Shown piece after piece: positions 12,612-27,900 of a DNA stretch of 64,000 nucleotides. Source of the DNA: Ciona intestinalis (Eukaryota; Chordata; Ascidiacea; Phlebobranchia; Cionidae); contig NC_020168.2 of assembly GCF_000224145.3 (NCBI RefSeq), forward strand, positions 1,501,610 through 1,565,609, given 5' to 3'. The position numbers and the translations under genes are program-made. The notes under the pieces are model-generated. The model was not told the origin of the DNA. It made no database searches and was given only the letters and a program-made list of their open reading frames with translations. The number at the start of each line of letters is the position of its first letter. The stretch's first letter is position 1.

Positions 12612-12889
12612 CTAACTTACTTTTTTATTGGTGTGGAAGTTTGCGAATGTAATCGATCGACTCTCTATATAACGTTCACGCAATTTCGGAAGGTGTTTCT
12701 CATTTGGATCCTCCATCGGATGTGTTGTCATGCGACGAGAATTGTGTCTATTTTTTCCAAAGTGTTTCGTTAGATCGCTATTCTCATCTTGGGTAACAGA
12801 TGTAGGAACGGTAACATAGGCACTCTGATCAACATCATCATTATGAAACCATGTTTCGTCTTCTGTTTTTACGTTGTTTTCGTTATCAC
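12612..12889 (-). CDS. candidate alternative last exon of the WD40 gene
   Basis: An acceptor (ttgtatgtag) at 12890-12891 opens a frame in the phase needed by exon 19 of the upstream gene (phase 1). It encodes about 91 residues (DNENNVKTEDETWFHNDD near the start, KHFGKNRHNSRRMTTHPMED in the middle) and ends at a TAG at 12612-12614. A good donor (aaa|gtaagt) at 12620 also allows it to be an internal exon. It can be joined from exon 19 directly, or from a shortened exon 20 that uses an internal gtgatg donor. The composition is hydrophilic and protein-like. It may instead start at its own ATG (12914), but the acceptor makes an alternative 3' end the better guess. Confidence 0.5.
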
Positions 12890-12963
12890 CTACATACAAA
12901 GGATCGATGTTCATTTATTAAGAGTAGACCAACAAATATAGGTTAATTAAAATCAAAATTAGG

Positions 12964-15900
12964 CTACGCAGAATACACAGTAATTTCCACATTCTTTATA
13001 TCTTTCATGCCTTTTTCGTTGATAGAGGACAATTCGTCATCGGTTGAACCATCACCGTTCAATCTCCCACTGTCGGCTAATTTGTTTCCATCTAAATATC
13101 ATTTAAAACAATTTCACTATAAAGTAAATTGGTTTTGTATGGTTTTATAATGTAGGCCTAAAGTAAAACATGATCATTCGACTTTACATTCTACTGTATA
13201 TCATATGTTTCACCAGATGTCTGTTCTTCTTCATCCGCACAATGTTGTTGATATGAAGGCTCGGGAATCAAAATTCTTTCACCCCAAGGATTTCTGTGAA
13301 AACAGAAACAACAATAAATATTTGTCTTGGCCAAATTGAAGTAAACGTCGATTTAAAAGATGTTTCATCTGTCTATATGAAGATTACACAGAATCAGTAT
13401 TATCTGCATTAATTTTTGATCCAACTGTCACAGTCACAGATATTACAAAAACAACTCATTTGTAAATTACGCATATAATTACAGGGGGTATTGATAAGTC
13501 GCAGGCCGTTTTAAATTCCACTTTTTCTTTTGGCCAAATGTTCCAATAAATCGACCCTCTAGCGTCCACAAACGAGCGGTTTTGTCAGTGGATGCTGTTA
13601 CCAACATTTTATTAAATTCGTGCTCAATAAAATCTACGCTGACAATCGCGCTGTCGTGTGCTTTCCATTTGTATAAAATTGGCGGGAAGATAGTTTCAGG
13701 TTCCTAAAATAAAAAAGGGGATTATTTTTTTAAAAGATATAGATATATTTAAACAGGTAAAAAACGCATGTAACTCATTCTAGCCTGGCGAGGCAACGGC
13801 AGTCGTTATAACACCAGTGGTCTGTTTACACACCTCGTGCTTGAGTTACCACGTATACAACTTTGTGGGGTATTGTTTTTTTGTTTGCCTATGACAATTT
13901 GGAAAACCCACATACGCTCATATTAAAGGCAGCATTGAGTCTTAAAGTGCTTATACCCTTTGGGCTAGACACAGGCGCGGTTACTACTGTGTAACAGTGC
14001 CAGACAAAAATAAACCTGCGCTAATTTACCGATTCTGAATCACCGATGCAATAGTTCCGAACATCCCATACTGTAAGTTCACCAACAGTATCAACTGTTA
14101 CAAGAAACTTATCATTTACTGCGGAACACATGGACAGTATAGAAGCATCCACATGCTCAGTTGCACGAAAATAACCTGGCGTCAACAGAATTTAAAAAGT
14201 TCATGAATGAAGCTATTAAATATTTTGTTTACAAAATTTCAACTAAAAGTATAATTAAGTCTCAATTTATAGGCCATGTAGCAATTTATAGAACATGATA
14301 AAATGCAATTTTAAAAGAGCAGCCGGTGCACTCCAGAACTGTGAGCTGTATAACCACGTCCATATACATACATGAAAGCAAGTTTTACCCTTGCATAGAT
14401 ACATAACAGAAATGTTACCACCTACCTAATAAAGCATTCCTTCCAAAAAGGCACCACCAATATAAATAACCAGATTCACTGCTAATAAGGATTGTTCGTT
14501 TTTTCTGTAAGTGACACATTCGTTCCGGTAAACACAACAGAGTGTCGACTGGTCTGGATGGCTGACTACAAAGTGCAAAAAAAATCAGTAATACGGGGTA
14601 AAAGTAGATGTGAATATATATACTGATTACTGACCCTCCGCGTTGACTCTTTCCTTCTCTGAGCGTTAAATATATCTGCTGTGTTTCTTCATTCCAAACA
14701 ATGATACATCCGTCATAGCTGGCTGTTACAAGCAAGTTGGGTGGGCAGTGTGCCACCGCCAAGATATCATCCTAAGAGATTAAATAGTATTGTTATACTA
14801 AACGTTTTACTGTGTACATCATCATATAGAGTCCATTTCCGCAACTTAAGTGTCCTATAAGTCTATTCAATTACCTAAAAAACGTATGATTGATGATGAT
14901 ACAGAAAATAGCTAGTAAACCGTAAGTCACAGCTAGGACAAATATAAAATAAAATGGTTTGCGTGTCTTCAATTTACCTGATGAAGTTGTCCAGCTTTCC
15001 ACGAAGTTGTTGGTTTGATGTTAACCGTCTAGCAATTCATAAATAGTTAATCCTATATATAACAATATCAAATATATTATTAATTTTACATCTGGATCCG
15101 AATCATCATAAATGACAATACGACGGTTCCACCCAACAGCTAGGATGGTTCTGTCTTGAAAAGATAACACTCCGGTCACCTCGGCTTCTTCTAATGGTTC
15201 AAGCTCGTGCAAGCAGTTGCCGTTCTGAAAGCTCCAAACCTGACCGGAGTTTTATTGTAACAACTTAGTTATACTTTCTTTACTTTTGGAACATATTGGC
15301 AAATCGAAAAATTAGTTATAAAGTCTATATAGTAGGGTGAGGGGAAGATGGGCCACCGTTCTATTTTCTTGTCGTATCGTGTAGATATGAAAAGAACATT
15401 CAAAGAATTATAAACCCGTATCCTCATGATTCCTTATATCGTTTTTGCACGGTAAAAATGTTTATGCGAATAGTGATTTGGTAATTCGCTAACCGCGTTG
15501 CTGTTTTGTCTCGGTTTATTCGCGAATCAACATTGAGTTAGCTTATTTTAGCGCAATTTTACTAAATCAGTTTTGTAATATAACTTATGATACTTTATGA
15601 TGCTATTACCAACTAAAAACTGTAAAAATAATACCCCAAAAAGATTTGGCTCTAAAAATTACAACTGCCCTTTCACCATATTTTCTTTACTCGCATAATG
15701 CGAGTAACCACTAACCTCCAACAGCAAAAAAACATGCATATGATGTTATGCGTGTTAATTTGATTTTTGCGGGTAAGCAGTACTTGGGCGCATAATAGTT
15801 ACCATGCAAAAAGGGTAATAGACCGTTGTTAATTGTTTAAAACACGGTTAGATATTGTGTTCTAAATAAGGTTTCCCGACTCCTGTCTTCCCCACATTAC

Positions 15901-18900
15901 TATATTATACATGTTTCATCATACCAATAAAGAAGAAACATTCATGGTAACAAATCCGAAATAACATCAATACACCTTTTAGTAGTTTAGAAAATACCAA
16001 GTTTAGTGGCGGACAATTGTTTTAACTATAACGCGGTTTGATTTTAATCGACTTGTGTTTTTTACTGTTTTTTAAACTTTAGCAGATATAAACCACATTT
16101 AAACATCTATATACGAATTTTCATTTTTTTATTTTTATGATTCTGTTTGACATTTGAATGGATAAATAAACCTATTTAAAAATGCATAGTGGCCAACATT
16201 AGGAGCAGCATGGAACCCAGAAACTCTTGGGGAGAGGCATGCATGCTGATAAACATTTTTCCACGGCTGCAACAATCAAGAATTGTTTTAAAAGGTATAA
16301 AATCCTAAACATGCGTAAGTATAAACTGTTTTGTTTTATGTGTTTTTTTAGAATGGGTCAAATAATGATCTAATTCCTAACCTTTATTGTTCCATCTCTC
16401 GCTCCAGTGAAAAGTCTTCTGCAAGTGTCGTCAAACGATAGGCAAGTAATTTCTTCTTGGCCATGAGCGTTGCTGAACGTTAAAGACTTTGATCCAGTTT
16501 CTATATCCCACACAGACACTGTAGAGTCGTCGCTCGCCGTTACAATCTGTTAAGACGCCCAAAATACTGTATATTATGATGATTCTTATTATATGATACT
16601 GTGGGCAAAGATAAGTTACCTTTAGCACATATTATCCCGAAACCCCGATAGTATTTTAAACAAATAACAACGGTCTGTGAGAGTCGTGATGATACTGTTT
16701 TATATTAGTTTTTTTCTTTACCTCCAACTGGGACAAAGAAAGTGATGGTGTCCCATCTTTTCCCACCCTACTATATATGTCGCATCAATAATGTTAAACC
16801 TGTTTTGATATTTTCACATAGTCGTATGCTGTAGGTATATACAGACCGAACCTGGTGAAAAAGCGGATTGTAAGCAGCGCCACACAGAGCTGCTTCATGG
16901 GTGACTGGTAACTCTGCTTTAGGCTCCAACTTTCCCATTTTAAGCAAAGCGATGCTGTCATTGCATGTCAATATCATGATGTTATGAGGACTGCCGTATA
17001 AACTTAACGGAACCTCCCCTGGAATATAAATTGGGCATGAATTGTGCTAACCAGCAACAAAAAAATGTAGTTTAACTAGTAAAAAGATGTAGGGAGTTCC
17101 TTCACATCTAATAATAAATCTTATTGTTGGCGCGTGTCTAAACACAAAGTTTATTAATAAATTACACACCATATAATACATTAAAAAGGTTGTACAATTC
17201 GAAATAAATATTACGTAGTAATTAACCTACACATAGGTTTCTAATTTGATCAATCATAGAATAAAATGCCCGCGTTTTTTTTTTAAAAAACACACATTAA
17301 ATTTACTATAGTAGACTTTATACCGTGGTCTGGAATTCGGTCAAGTTGTAGTGAAGGAAATTTAGGAGATATGGTTTGAAGGCAGGTTTGTTCTTTGATA
17401 TCCCAAACTTTAATAATCTGAAATAAACTAAAAATTCAACAGAGATGTAAAATATATAGATAGGCCTACATAAATTAATTTGCATAAAAGTTACTGATTT
17501 AATTACAATTATAACCCATAATGGCAGCATAGCGGGAGCAACAAACGATGAGTGTCTTGTCTATAAGGACACTCACCCAGCACCCTTACAGTAGTATTGA
17601 GCATCGACCCGATTTTAACTGTCTATAAAGTGAACGCAAAACGGACGAACGCTGGTCATGATGTAGTTTTGTAAGAAAACTAATTCTATCAATATTATTA
17701 AAGGTACTCGACTCACCGCGTCCTTTGAGTAAGTTACAATCTGGCCATAAGCTTCGTTTATTACTACATCACAAATACCGGTGCTATGGCCTTGTAGAAT
17801 TACAATGGGACGAGCAACAACATACGGATTCCAAATTCGAACCAAGTGGTCCAGGCTCCCGGTTGCCAAAATATTTAACGACTTGCTGTAGTCGAAGCAT
17901 TCCGCACCCTGGATGTTAGAACACACGAAAATATTTCTATCTCTTTTAAGGGTCCCCATTTGATTATAGAAGAAAAAACGTTACAGTGTTATTCGAGATT
18001 ATTATCACGGCTCAATAAAGCCCACCAAAAAGTATTACTGATATTAAGCATTAAAATACCGTGTTGAAATATAGGGTGTTATGTGCTCAAGTGTCTTATC
18101 TTACCCCACCAAATTATACTAGTTAATGAGTTTTTCCGTTTGTTTTATAGACATTTTACTTTTTCGGCGTTTCTTGTGTTTATTATTGACATGAAGAAAT
18201 TGTAATGTACAGGAAAAGTTAGTATCGTTGCATCATACCCCTTTTGAATGATGTACTAACGTATAGCACCAACCTACGTTTGAAGTTGACCTATAGATGT
18301 CGTTACTGCAAAACATCGTCACTTACTTTGTTGACTTTGAAAATATACGGCCTGTTCTTTCGTTTAACGTCCATCAGCACAACAGAAGTTGATGATGACA
18401 TGGATGACGATATAATGACGTCACTCTGCGGTACGTAAAGGATCCTCCTCATGACGTCATTATGGATGCTACCGATGCTCTCGTACGACACAAACTGACG
18501 ATGATCTTTAAGGTCCTGGTGTGTTGGATTACTTTCAAAATGTTTTATTTTGGGAAAACTTTCAAGCAGAAAAATGCAAGGCAAATTTCCATACAGTAGA
18601 GGTGAGGTTTGATGAATAACATTATACATAGCAGCATTGGACAATATAGCTCGCTTGGCGGCGGGGCAAAATTCGAAACTTTTTTTTTTTAAATCATGAA
18701 AAACCTTTTTTAAGGCTGAAAATAAATAACAGTAGGGTGCTATTTAAATTAGTAATTATGGAACAATATTATTTAAATTAGGGTTGTAACAAGCGCAATT
18801 ATCCCGTTTCATAATTGTATATATAAAACTGACAGCTTTCAACTTGATGTGTGACATCTTAATTCACATTGCTGTAGTTTAGTAGGTATTTAGTGTAAAA

Positions 18901-21900
18901 GAAAGATTTATTTTGAATATGAAAATTTCTATTTTATGGAACATTCCATCCTAATACACTGTTATGTTGAAAATATAATCGTAATTCAGCCGGACCACCA
19001 TATAGCTGATGATCGAGAGTTCCAAAAACTAGCCTATGCGAAATAGCCTACAGCTTAACAATACCAAATTTGTTGCAAATTACTTCATAAAGCGCGCGTC
19101 AAAGCCGATAACTTTTTTTAAATAATAAAAAAATATGTTCAATAGGAACAGTATTTTTTTAACAGGCAAAAATACGAAATAGTAAGGTGCTAATTTTAAA
19201 GCCTAGCTGAATCATAGTCAAGCCGATGAAACGTTGTAGTTTGCAAGGGTATAAACCATGGCATGGCGCCCTCTATTATAGAGGGCGCCATGGTATAAAC
19301 AATTAAACTAGTTTGATAGATTCATTAATAAAACATGAATATTTTGTACAGTTTGATTTTGTCGAGTAAAGCTAGTTTTAGTTTTGTGAAAAGACATAAT
19401 AAAGATGAGAAAAATGCGCAGGAGTCAATACGACTTTAATTTGGGATAGAAACAAAAAAAATGTTTTAAAGTTTTTATAAATAAAGTTTACATGGCAATG
19501 AAACTAGCACAGCCAGTTAATTTCGGTAGGTTAACTACAATTTGCAAAATACTGGTAATGTGAATATATTTTAATAAGGTGTCCCATCTTTCCCCACATT
19601 GTTATTCTGTTGGTTTTTATTGTCAAACTTCGAAAGGTTTACTTTTAAACGAATAGTTTATACCTCAAGGGTTATTCAAATATAATATACTAATATAATA
19701 ATAAGATAAGACATGGAAAAAATATTTAAAATTTAGCAATTTGCACTTAGAGATAATTAATGAAAAGTAGCTTGTACGAAAAACAGTGTAGCAGCAATAC
19801 CCAATTTGTAGCAAAAAAAACTTTATTAATAGGTATTATCAATTTTCTTTTATTACAAGTTGGTATGCCTGGCAGGATACAATATTTATCAAATAAAGTG
19901 CGTAAACAGACCCCATGTTACCTTCATTTTCTTGTGATAAATTTAAAAAAACGACCGTTTTATTTATTCCAAAAATACTTTGCTTAATAAAATTGGTCCA
20001 GTGTAGGCCTAGATATTCGTCCTCAAACAGTGATCTATAGCGCTATTCTTTTTTTACTATGAGCTTCGTGATTGTGACGTATAGGAACTTACCAGTCACG
20101 TGACTGATTTTATTCGTATAGAAGCGGATTCTGCGTTATTTTATTCGCTAGTGCAGTTGCTGTATAATGCGCGATGGCTGAGTTTACAAGTGACGGTCAT
20201 TAATGCAAGGAATAGATTAAAAAAGATTACTGTCCGCGCCCTTTTGAATGAAAGCGGGCAGCCAAGTGTATAACATGAAGATCGACTTGAACAGATCATG
20301 ACGTAATTTAAGTTATATAAGCCGCGAGTGACGCAACAATGAGCGATTTCGTTACCTGATAATTACGATCACGTGACTAACATAAAACATTTGATCGCAG
20401 CTTTTAACAACCCTTCCTATCGCACAGGCACCCACACTAGAATGTGGTGACAGTCAGTAATACGCTTTATAACAAGATTTGGTAGCTTGGGTGATAGACG
20501 TGCTGTGTAAAATCCATTACGTACGGATTTTTAATAAAGTTAACTGATTACGATCAGGATTTACAACTTCTACCACCATGTTGGTTTGTAAATGCGATTT
20601 TTGTTGCCATACACACCAGGACTTTTAAACAGATAAACTGGAACGGGAGCCAAGTGTATAATAAAACACTGTAATAAGTTGACTAAATTTGTTATCTAAA
20701 GTAGTTATCTCCAGTTTTTTACTTACGTTAAAGTATACTCGTTGTGTTCCTTGTTGAGGACTAAACGGTTTCTGAAATAGACGAGACTGCGGAGCGTAGA
20801 AGTGTAGAATGTGAGCACAACCTGTATCGTCACCGAAAAAAAGCTTGCAGTGCCCGTTACGTGCATTCTTGTTGTACCAATAGTACGCACACACTGGTAC
20901 ATTTGGTATAGCTGAAAAAACATTTAGGTGTATTGCGTAAAGCTCGGATTTAAATACGCAATATGACAACCATGTTTTAATTACTGTCGTTACCATCTAG
21001 GATAAATAGGTGTCATTAAGACATACGTGAAATGGACGGTCATACTACGTAGGTAATGGATTTTAAATGCAGTTACATTTTTACTTACCGTACAAACAAA
21101 ACTCTATCGTGTAATTGGATGTTGAGATGTCGTAAAAATATATTTCCCTGCTGCTTGTAGTGAGCGCAATGTTCTGTGTGTTTCTCATATAAATGGCGTC
21201 AGTTACCCACGTGTGAAACCTTCTTCGGGAGGATGTCTGATTATCTTCTACGGCATCAGCGGCGAGTGAAAATGTCTGTATTATAACCAATAAAGATTAT
21301 TCGGGTTAACTTATACTTGGTCAGAATAATTTCGTCGGAAAGAGGTATGAAACAATAACGTAAACATGAACCAAATAAAGTATTTCTGAACAAGTTAGCT
21401 TCATTGCGTTACTGGTTACCTACTCCTAAAAGAATAAACATAGTAGTGTGGGGGAAGATAGGACACCTTTAGCACATAATAACTAAATATTCTGATCGTG
21501 TTTTACACAATGAACAACGGTCTAAGAAAGTCGTGAAGATACGGTTTTAGAATTCTTTAAACGTTGTTTGTTTTCTTAACAAATGGGACGAGAAAATAGA
21601 ATAAAAAGGTGTCCAATCTTCCCTCAAAATACTATACAACTAAATAACATTTTGTGAAATATAGCTTTCACTGTGTCTATATATAGCTTTTGGATTAGGG
21701 CGGGAAAAAAAACAAGGACACATGGGCGGCCATTATTATTTTGCAGGGTTGTAACCAGAGAGTTTTAAAACGAATACAGAAAGATTTGATAAATGAAACA
21801 GTTTTTACCTTTAATAACTTTAACTCAAAATCCCACACGCAGATGGTGCCAACTTTGCTTATGCTTACAATTCGTGTGGGGTTTTCGACAACCAATGTTC

Positions 21901-24900
21901 TTGTTGTAGTCTCTTGCTGTAGTAAATATATAATACGTTGATTACATGATTAAAATAAAACGTGACATGATGAAGTATATAGTAGGGGGTAATACGGGAC
22001 ACCTTTAGCACATAATATTTAAATATCCTGATCGTGTTTTAATCGATTAACAGTGGTCTATGGGAATCGTATAAGGATGGGGTTTTATAATTATTTAAAT
22101 ATTCTTAGTTTACTATTAATTAGAAAGACAAAATAGAAAGAAAATGCGTCCCATCACGCCCCCTCTTTGAACTTATATCTACTGTACCATGAAAAGGGCT
22201 GGTGATTCCACGCAATATTTAGCTTACCTACTGTATACGCTTTTAAAATATTTATTCAAACGTAAGAATATGAAAATGGTGTTTTGGTTCATTAGCCTCA
22301 TTCCCTCTTATGAGCTAACACATACATAACTTTTTGGTTATCTTTTTTAGATTCGTGTATTGTATAGGACGTTTATCAACTAAGTCAAAATAATTTCAAT
22401 TGTCATTCTAACAATATCAACATACATGCAGTGCCGCACATGTGAATCGATTGTACATGAAGTGTGCGATCTATTTTGTATGTCTGGCAGGTTGGTAGTT
22501 GTATGTCAGCTGCATATCCTATAGGCCTTTTTTATTATATATTCATGACCTCGATGTTGTTACGAGTTTCAGGTGTTTGGTCCGGGACGTTGCCTTAACG
22601 GCCAATCGCGGGGCCTGCCTGTCGTAGTCTGCTCTAAACTAAAACAACTATATAAAATTGTATATCGTTTTAATAAAAGCAAATATAATACAATGGGGGA
22701 AGATAGGACACTTCAGCACATATTGCCAAATATTTCCAAAATCAAAATAGATGACGGTTTTGGGGTAATACCACGAATTAGTACTATCATTCCTTTATTA
22801 ATTGACACCAATTTAATAAATTATAATAAAACACACGAGGAGTTATTTAACTATCCGCACAACAAGTGAAATTTTACAAATTCGAAAACACACAGGATAA
22901 GATGGAACAGTTTAAAATCATTGTTAATTTTGATTATTAAGTGTATTTATAAATAGGAATATACGTAAACAACACGAAATAATACTGTACGCTTTGAAAA
23001 TTAAGTCGAAACATTCTTTTTCTTGCCCTACTGCTATAGTTTTTAACATGTTACCTATACAATATATTAATCCATAACAATTGGCATTGTTAGAACAACA
23101 ATGTGTAATGTTCGAATATCAATGGATAAATAATGTATCCTACAAACGTATATGAACTTGTATTAACAGAAAATTGACTATACCTATTGATAAAGTTTTA
23201 TTTTTGCTACAAATTAGGTATTACTACCCTGTTTTTGGCGCAAGCCCCTTCTTATAAATTATCATCAAGTGCAAATGACTAAATTTCGAATATATTTTTA
23301 AAATATTATCTTTTTATTATATCAGTATCTTATAGTTGAAAACCTCCTGAGGTATAAATTACTAAATTAAAAGCAAATCTTTCAAAGTTTGGCAATGAAA
23401 ACATACAAAACTACAAAGTGGGGGAAGATGGGACTCTAAATTGAAATATATTTACATTAGCAGTATTCTACAACTTGTAGTTAACCTACCGAGTTTAACA
23501 GGCTGTGCTAGTTTCTTTGTCATGTAAACTTTATATATATAACGTTAAACTGATATTTTTTGTTGTTTTTTATCTCAATTTAAAGTCATATTGACCCGCC
23601 CTGCCTGTTTTCTATATGCTTATATCTCAGTGCTGTTTTACAAAACTAAAACTAGTTTTATAAGACAAAATCAAACTGTACAAAATATTCAAGGTTGTTT
23701 TATGAAGCTATGAAACCAGTTTAATCGTTCGCACACGCAAACTAAAAAAATCATTGGCTTTACTATGTTTTAGCGAGCATAAAAAATGGCACCTTATTAT
23801 TTCGCATTTTTTTACCTGTTCAAAGTATACTGTTTCTATTTTACATACTTTTTTAATATTTAAAAACATTAATCAGCTTTAACGGGCGTTTTATAAAGTC
23901 GTGATAATACTGTCGAATAATTCTGTAACCTTATTTTCCTGAATATCATTGAATGGGGGTCCGTAAAAAAAATTAAAAAAGAGTCTCGTCTGACAAAGTG
24001 TCCCATCTTCCCCCACCCTACTATATAAAAACAGACGTTCTAAAATATAAAAGTGGCAATGACCGATAAACAAGTTAGCGTACACAGGTACAATGTAACT
24101 ACTAAGGACAACCGTATTTTGTAAAACGACTCAAAATGACACTTCGCACAATCTCTAATACAATTACACAACCTTTCAACAACAGGATACAACGAGAACT
24201 GGATACGGCTTTGACTCGATAAAACAGTTCACAATCAATACAACCTTTCGTTAACACCGCACAACGAGAACTAACACAACAAGCGAATAGAAACGAAAAA
24301 TAGAAAACGCACAAATTACCTCAATCAGCCCAACGGCACAGAAAACGCCGAGACTTAAACGTGTGAACAAACAAAGAAACCATGCGTGACAACAGTGAAC
24401 AAACGAATTGTTTAAACGATTGTTCGAACTTCAACTGATAAATATTGTATCATACAAATGCATTCGATCCTAACGGAAAATTGATAATAACCATTAAATA
24501 AAGTTTACGTTTGTGCTACAAATTGGGTATTGCTACACTTTTTTTACACAAGCCACTTCTCATAAATTATCTCCAAGTGCAAATGACTGAATTTCAAATA
24601 TATTTTCCATATATTATCTTGTTATTGTGTCAGTTTATTATATTTGAATCACCCCCTAGGTAAAAATTATTGAACTAATAGCAAACCGTTTGGCAATAAA
24701 AATCTACAAAACTACAATGTTGGGGAAGATGGGACCTCAAATTGAAATATATTTACATTAACAGTATTCTGCAACTTGAAATCACATTCACCCTTGCCTA
24801 TCTTCCTTCTGTTTATATCTCAGTATTTTTCTCAAAACTAAAACTAGTTTTAATTGACAAAAGCATTGTACGAAATATTTTTTATATGAATCTACGATAA

Positions 24901-27900
24901 GGGGGTCCGCAAAACAATAATTAAAAAAGTCTTGTCTCACAAAGTATTCTATCTTTCCCCACCCTACTATATATATTACCTTGTTATTGAATATTTGTCC
25001 AACCACTGCCTGCGACTCAAATGGAATAAGTTTTAAGTTTTGAATATGTTCCCATTCCCTCATCTGCAGCAACATGTAAGTACAAAACTCGTTCCAATCA
25101 ACATATCCATCGCAAGCAGTGTCCACCTATACGAAAAAAGTTGATTTGTAGGTCATTGATCTATACATGTATAGAGTATGCAAAAAAACACTGCTGGTGA
25201 ACAATATTCTATTTGGTCCAGGAATTAATGAGGAATATAATATAGGGCTGGATTTCTAAGAACAGAGCTTCTTTACAAGGAATATTCAGATGACGAAGCT
25301 TTTTTACAATCTATGGTTAAAGTGTCTTGCAACTACCAAACTCGGTTTCGGAAAAATAAATGTTCATCAACCGTTTAAAAAAGTTGCTGAGTTCCAACCA
25401 ACAATACAGTCCTGGCTGTGTGCACATATGTAAAAAGGTGGAAGGTAAAAAAATTCTTTTTACTTTTATCAACTTGAATTAATCTTCATACCTTATAAAA
25501 TAACATCTCCATTTGTTCGTTCCATCTGGATGTACCAAGCATACTTGATATAGTTGCTTTAAATTCCTGTAAAGACATCATTCCTGGACCTTGCTTCACT
25601 TGCCCAGTTTCTTCGTTTGCTTCAGCATGTCGCTCTGTACAAACGTTTGTATTCAACAACATAGTATAACCATGGTTAAGAGTGTAACTCATGAACAAGT
25701 TAACAATGGTCCGCGTGTTATAACACCTGAGTGGCTAAGTCCTTAATAACGTTTTGGGCAGCATGCAAATTCGTTTAAAATTTAATTCGTAACATCATAT
25801 ACGATTACAATAGCTTATCAGACCGAGTTGAGATTTTTCATGAGCTGAATTTTCATCGATCGTCGGTGTATGCGTCTTAAACACTTGAAGTAACTTCTGT
25901 AAATGATGAAGCTTGATGTGTTCTTCTAATCGAATGCTGCTATCTGAACTGTAAAAATATGTAGATTATGGTAGATTGGGGAAAGTGGGACATCAAAACA
26001 CACGTTGCATATTATTTCCAAAATCCAAATAAGCGACGATTTTGGGGTGATACCACGAATTTGCATCATCACACTCCAATTAAAGTAAAATGCCTAATAT
26101 AATTAAACTCACAAGAGTATGAAAATTAAATATTGTGAGAAAGTGCTGAGTCAGCATGGTATAAAACACATTAATACATTGTAATAAATTGCCCCAAAAA
26201 TAATTTTATTAATACTTTAGAAACTAGAAACGGTCAAAGCTTAATAACACTTTTTCTTAGGGAAGTCTCATCCAGCATCGTTGTCGCACCGCCGATATTT
26301 TTCCTCTAGTGGTTGGATTTGCGATTTTTATATAGTAGGGTGGGGGAAGATGGGACACCTTTAGCACATAATATCCAAATTTCCTGATCGTATTTTAAAC
26401 AATTAACAACGGTCTATAAGAGTCGTGGGGATATAGTTTTATAAATCTTTAAATGTTTTTTTGTTTACTATTAAATGGGATGAGAAAATAGAGTCAAATG
26501 GTGTCCCATCTTCCCCACCCTACTGTACGTATTTTAGAACCTGTTTTGATTATTGAAACTTTAGTGGTACCTAAGGTCACATTTGACCATCTCTATCTAT
26601 ATACAAATTTTAATTTTAGTTGGTATACTTCTTTAAGAAAAATTAACCCTTCCCTATTTTTATTATGTACACATTTTTCAATTTTACCCACAAACTAAAA
26701 CTAAACTTTATCAGATAAAATAAACAGTACGTTGAACTATAGGATACTCGACTGCTGCTGTTTCAACTCGCAAACTATAAATTTCGACTGTTTAAATGTG
26801 ATTCGACTGGCATTCATAATGAGGAACTTACCATTACATTTTTCATTTAAAAAGTGCTGCTTCTGTTTAACTGCTTACCATGAAATGGGGTCCGTATATA
26901 AAAAAAATACTTTTCGCGTGTCCCAGTTTTCACAACCCTAATATGTAGGCTATAGTCGAATAGGGGAATATGGGACACTTAAGCACATATTGCCCAATAT
27001 TTCCAGAATCAAAACGAATAGATGGTATTGGGGTAATACCACGAATTAGTATATTATTTCTTTATCAACTGACAACAAATAAAAATATATAACAAACACA
27101 CAAGGAATTATTTAGCACAACAGGTGAAATTTTACAAATTCGAAAAAACACATGATATAAGATGGGACAGTTTAAAACCATTGTTAATTTTGATTAATAA
27201 GTGTATTTATTATTAGGAACACGTGAATAACACGAAATATTTCTGTACGCTTAGAAAATCAGGTTTAAACATTCTTTTCTTTGCCCCACTATAGTTTTTA
27301 GGTTACATTATATTACTGTGTAAAAGTTGGTATTGTTTGACTGACAATGGGTATTGTTCGAACTTCAATTGATAAATACTGTATTCTACAAATGTATATG
27401 AACTTGTAATAACAGAAAAAAGTACTGAATTAAAAGCAAACCTTTAGCAATAAAAACCTACACAACTATAATGCGGGAAAAGATGGGACTCCAAATTGAA
27501 ATATTTTTACACTAGTTGTATTCTGCAACCTGTAGTTAACCTACCGAATTTAACCGGCTTTGCTAGTTTCTTTGCCATGTAAACTTTAATATACATTACG
27601 TTAAAAGGGTTAAACCGATATAGTAGGGTGGGGGAAGATGGGACACTTTGTCAGACGAGACTCTTTTTTAATTTTCTCTTTACGGACCCCCATTTAATGA
27701 TAATCAGGAAAATAAGGTTACAGAATTATTCGACAGTATTGTCACGACCTTACAAAACGCCCGTCCTAGCTGATTACTGTTTTTAAATATTAAAAAAAAA
27801 TATGTAAAATAGAAACAGTATACTTTGAACAGGTAAAAAAATGCGAAATAGTAAGGTGCCAGTTTTTAATGCTCGCTAAATCATAGTAAAGCCAATGATT

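Noticed and set aside
22573..22869. 98-codon plus-strand open frame
   Set aside because: It runs into the left end of a family-A transposon; the protein-like part is repeat sequence found in other copies.
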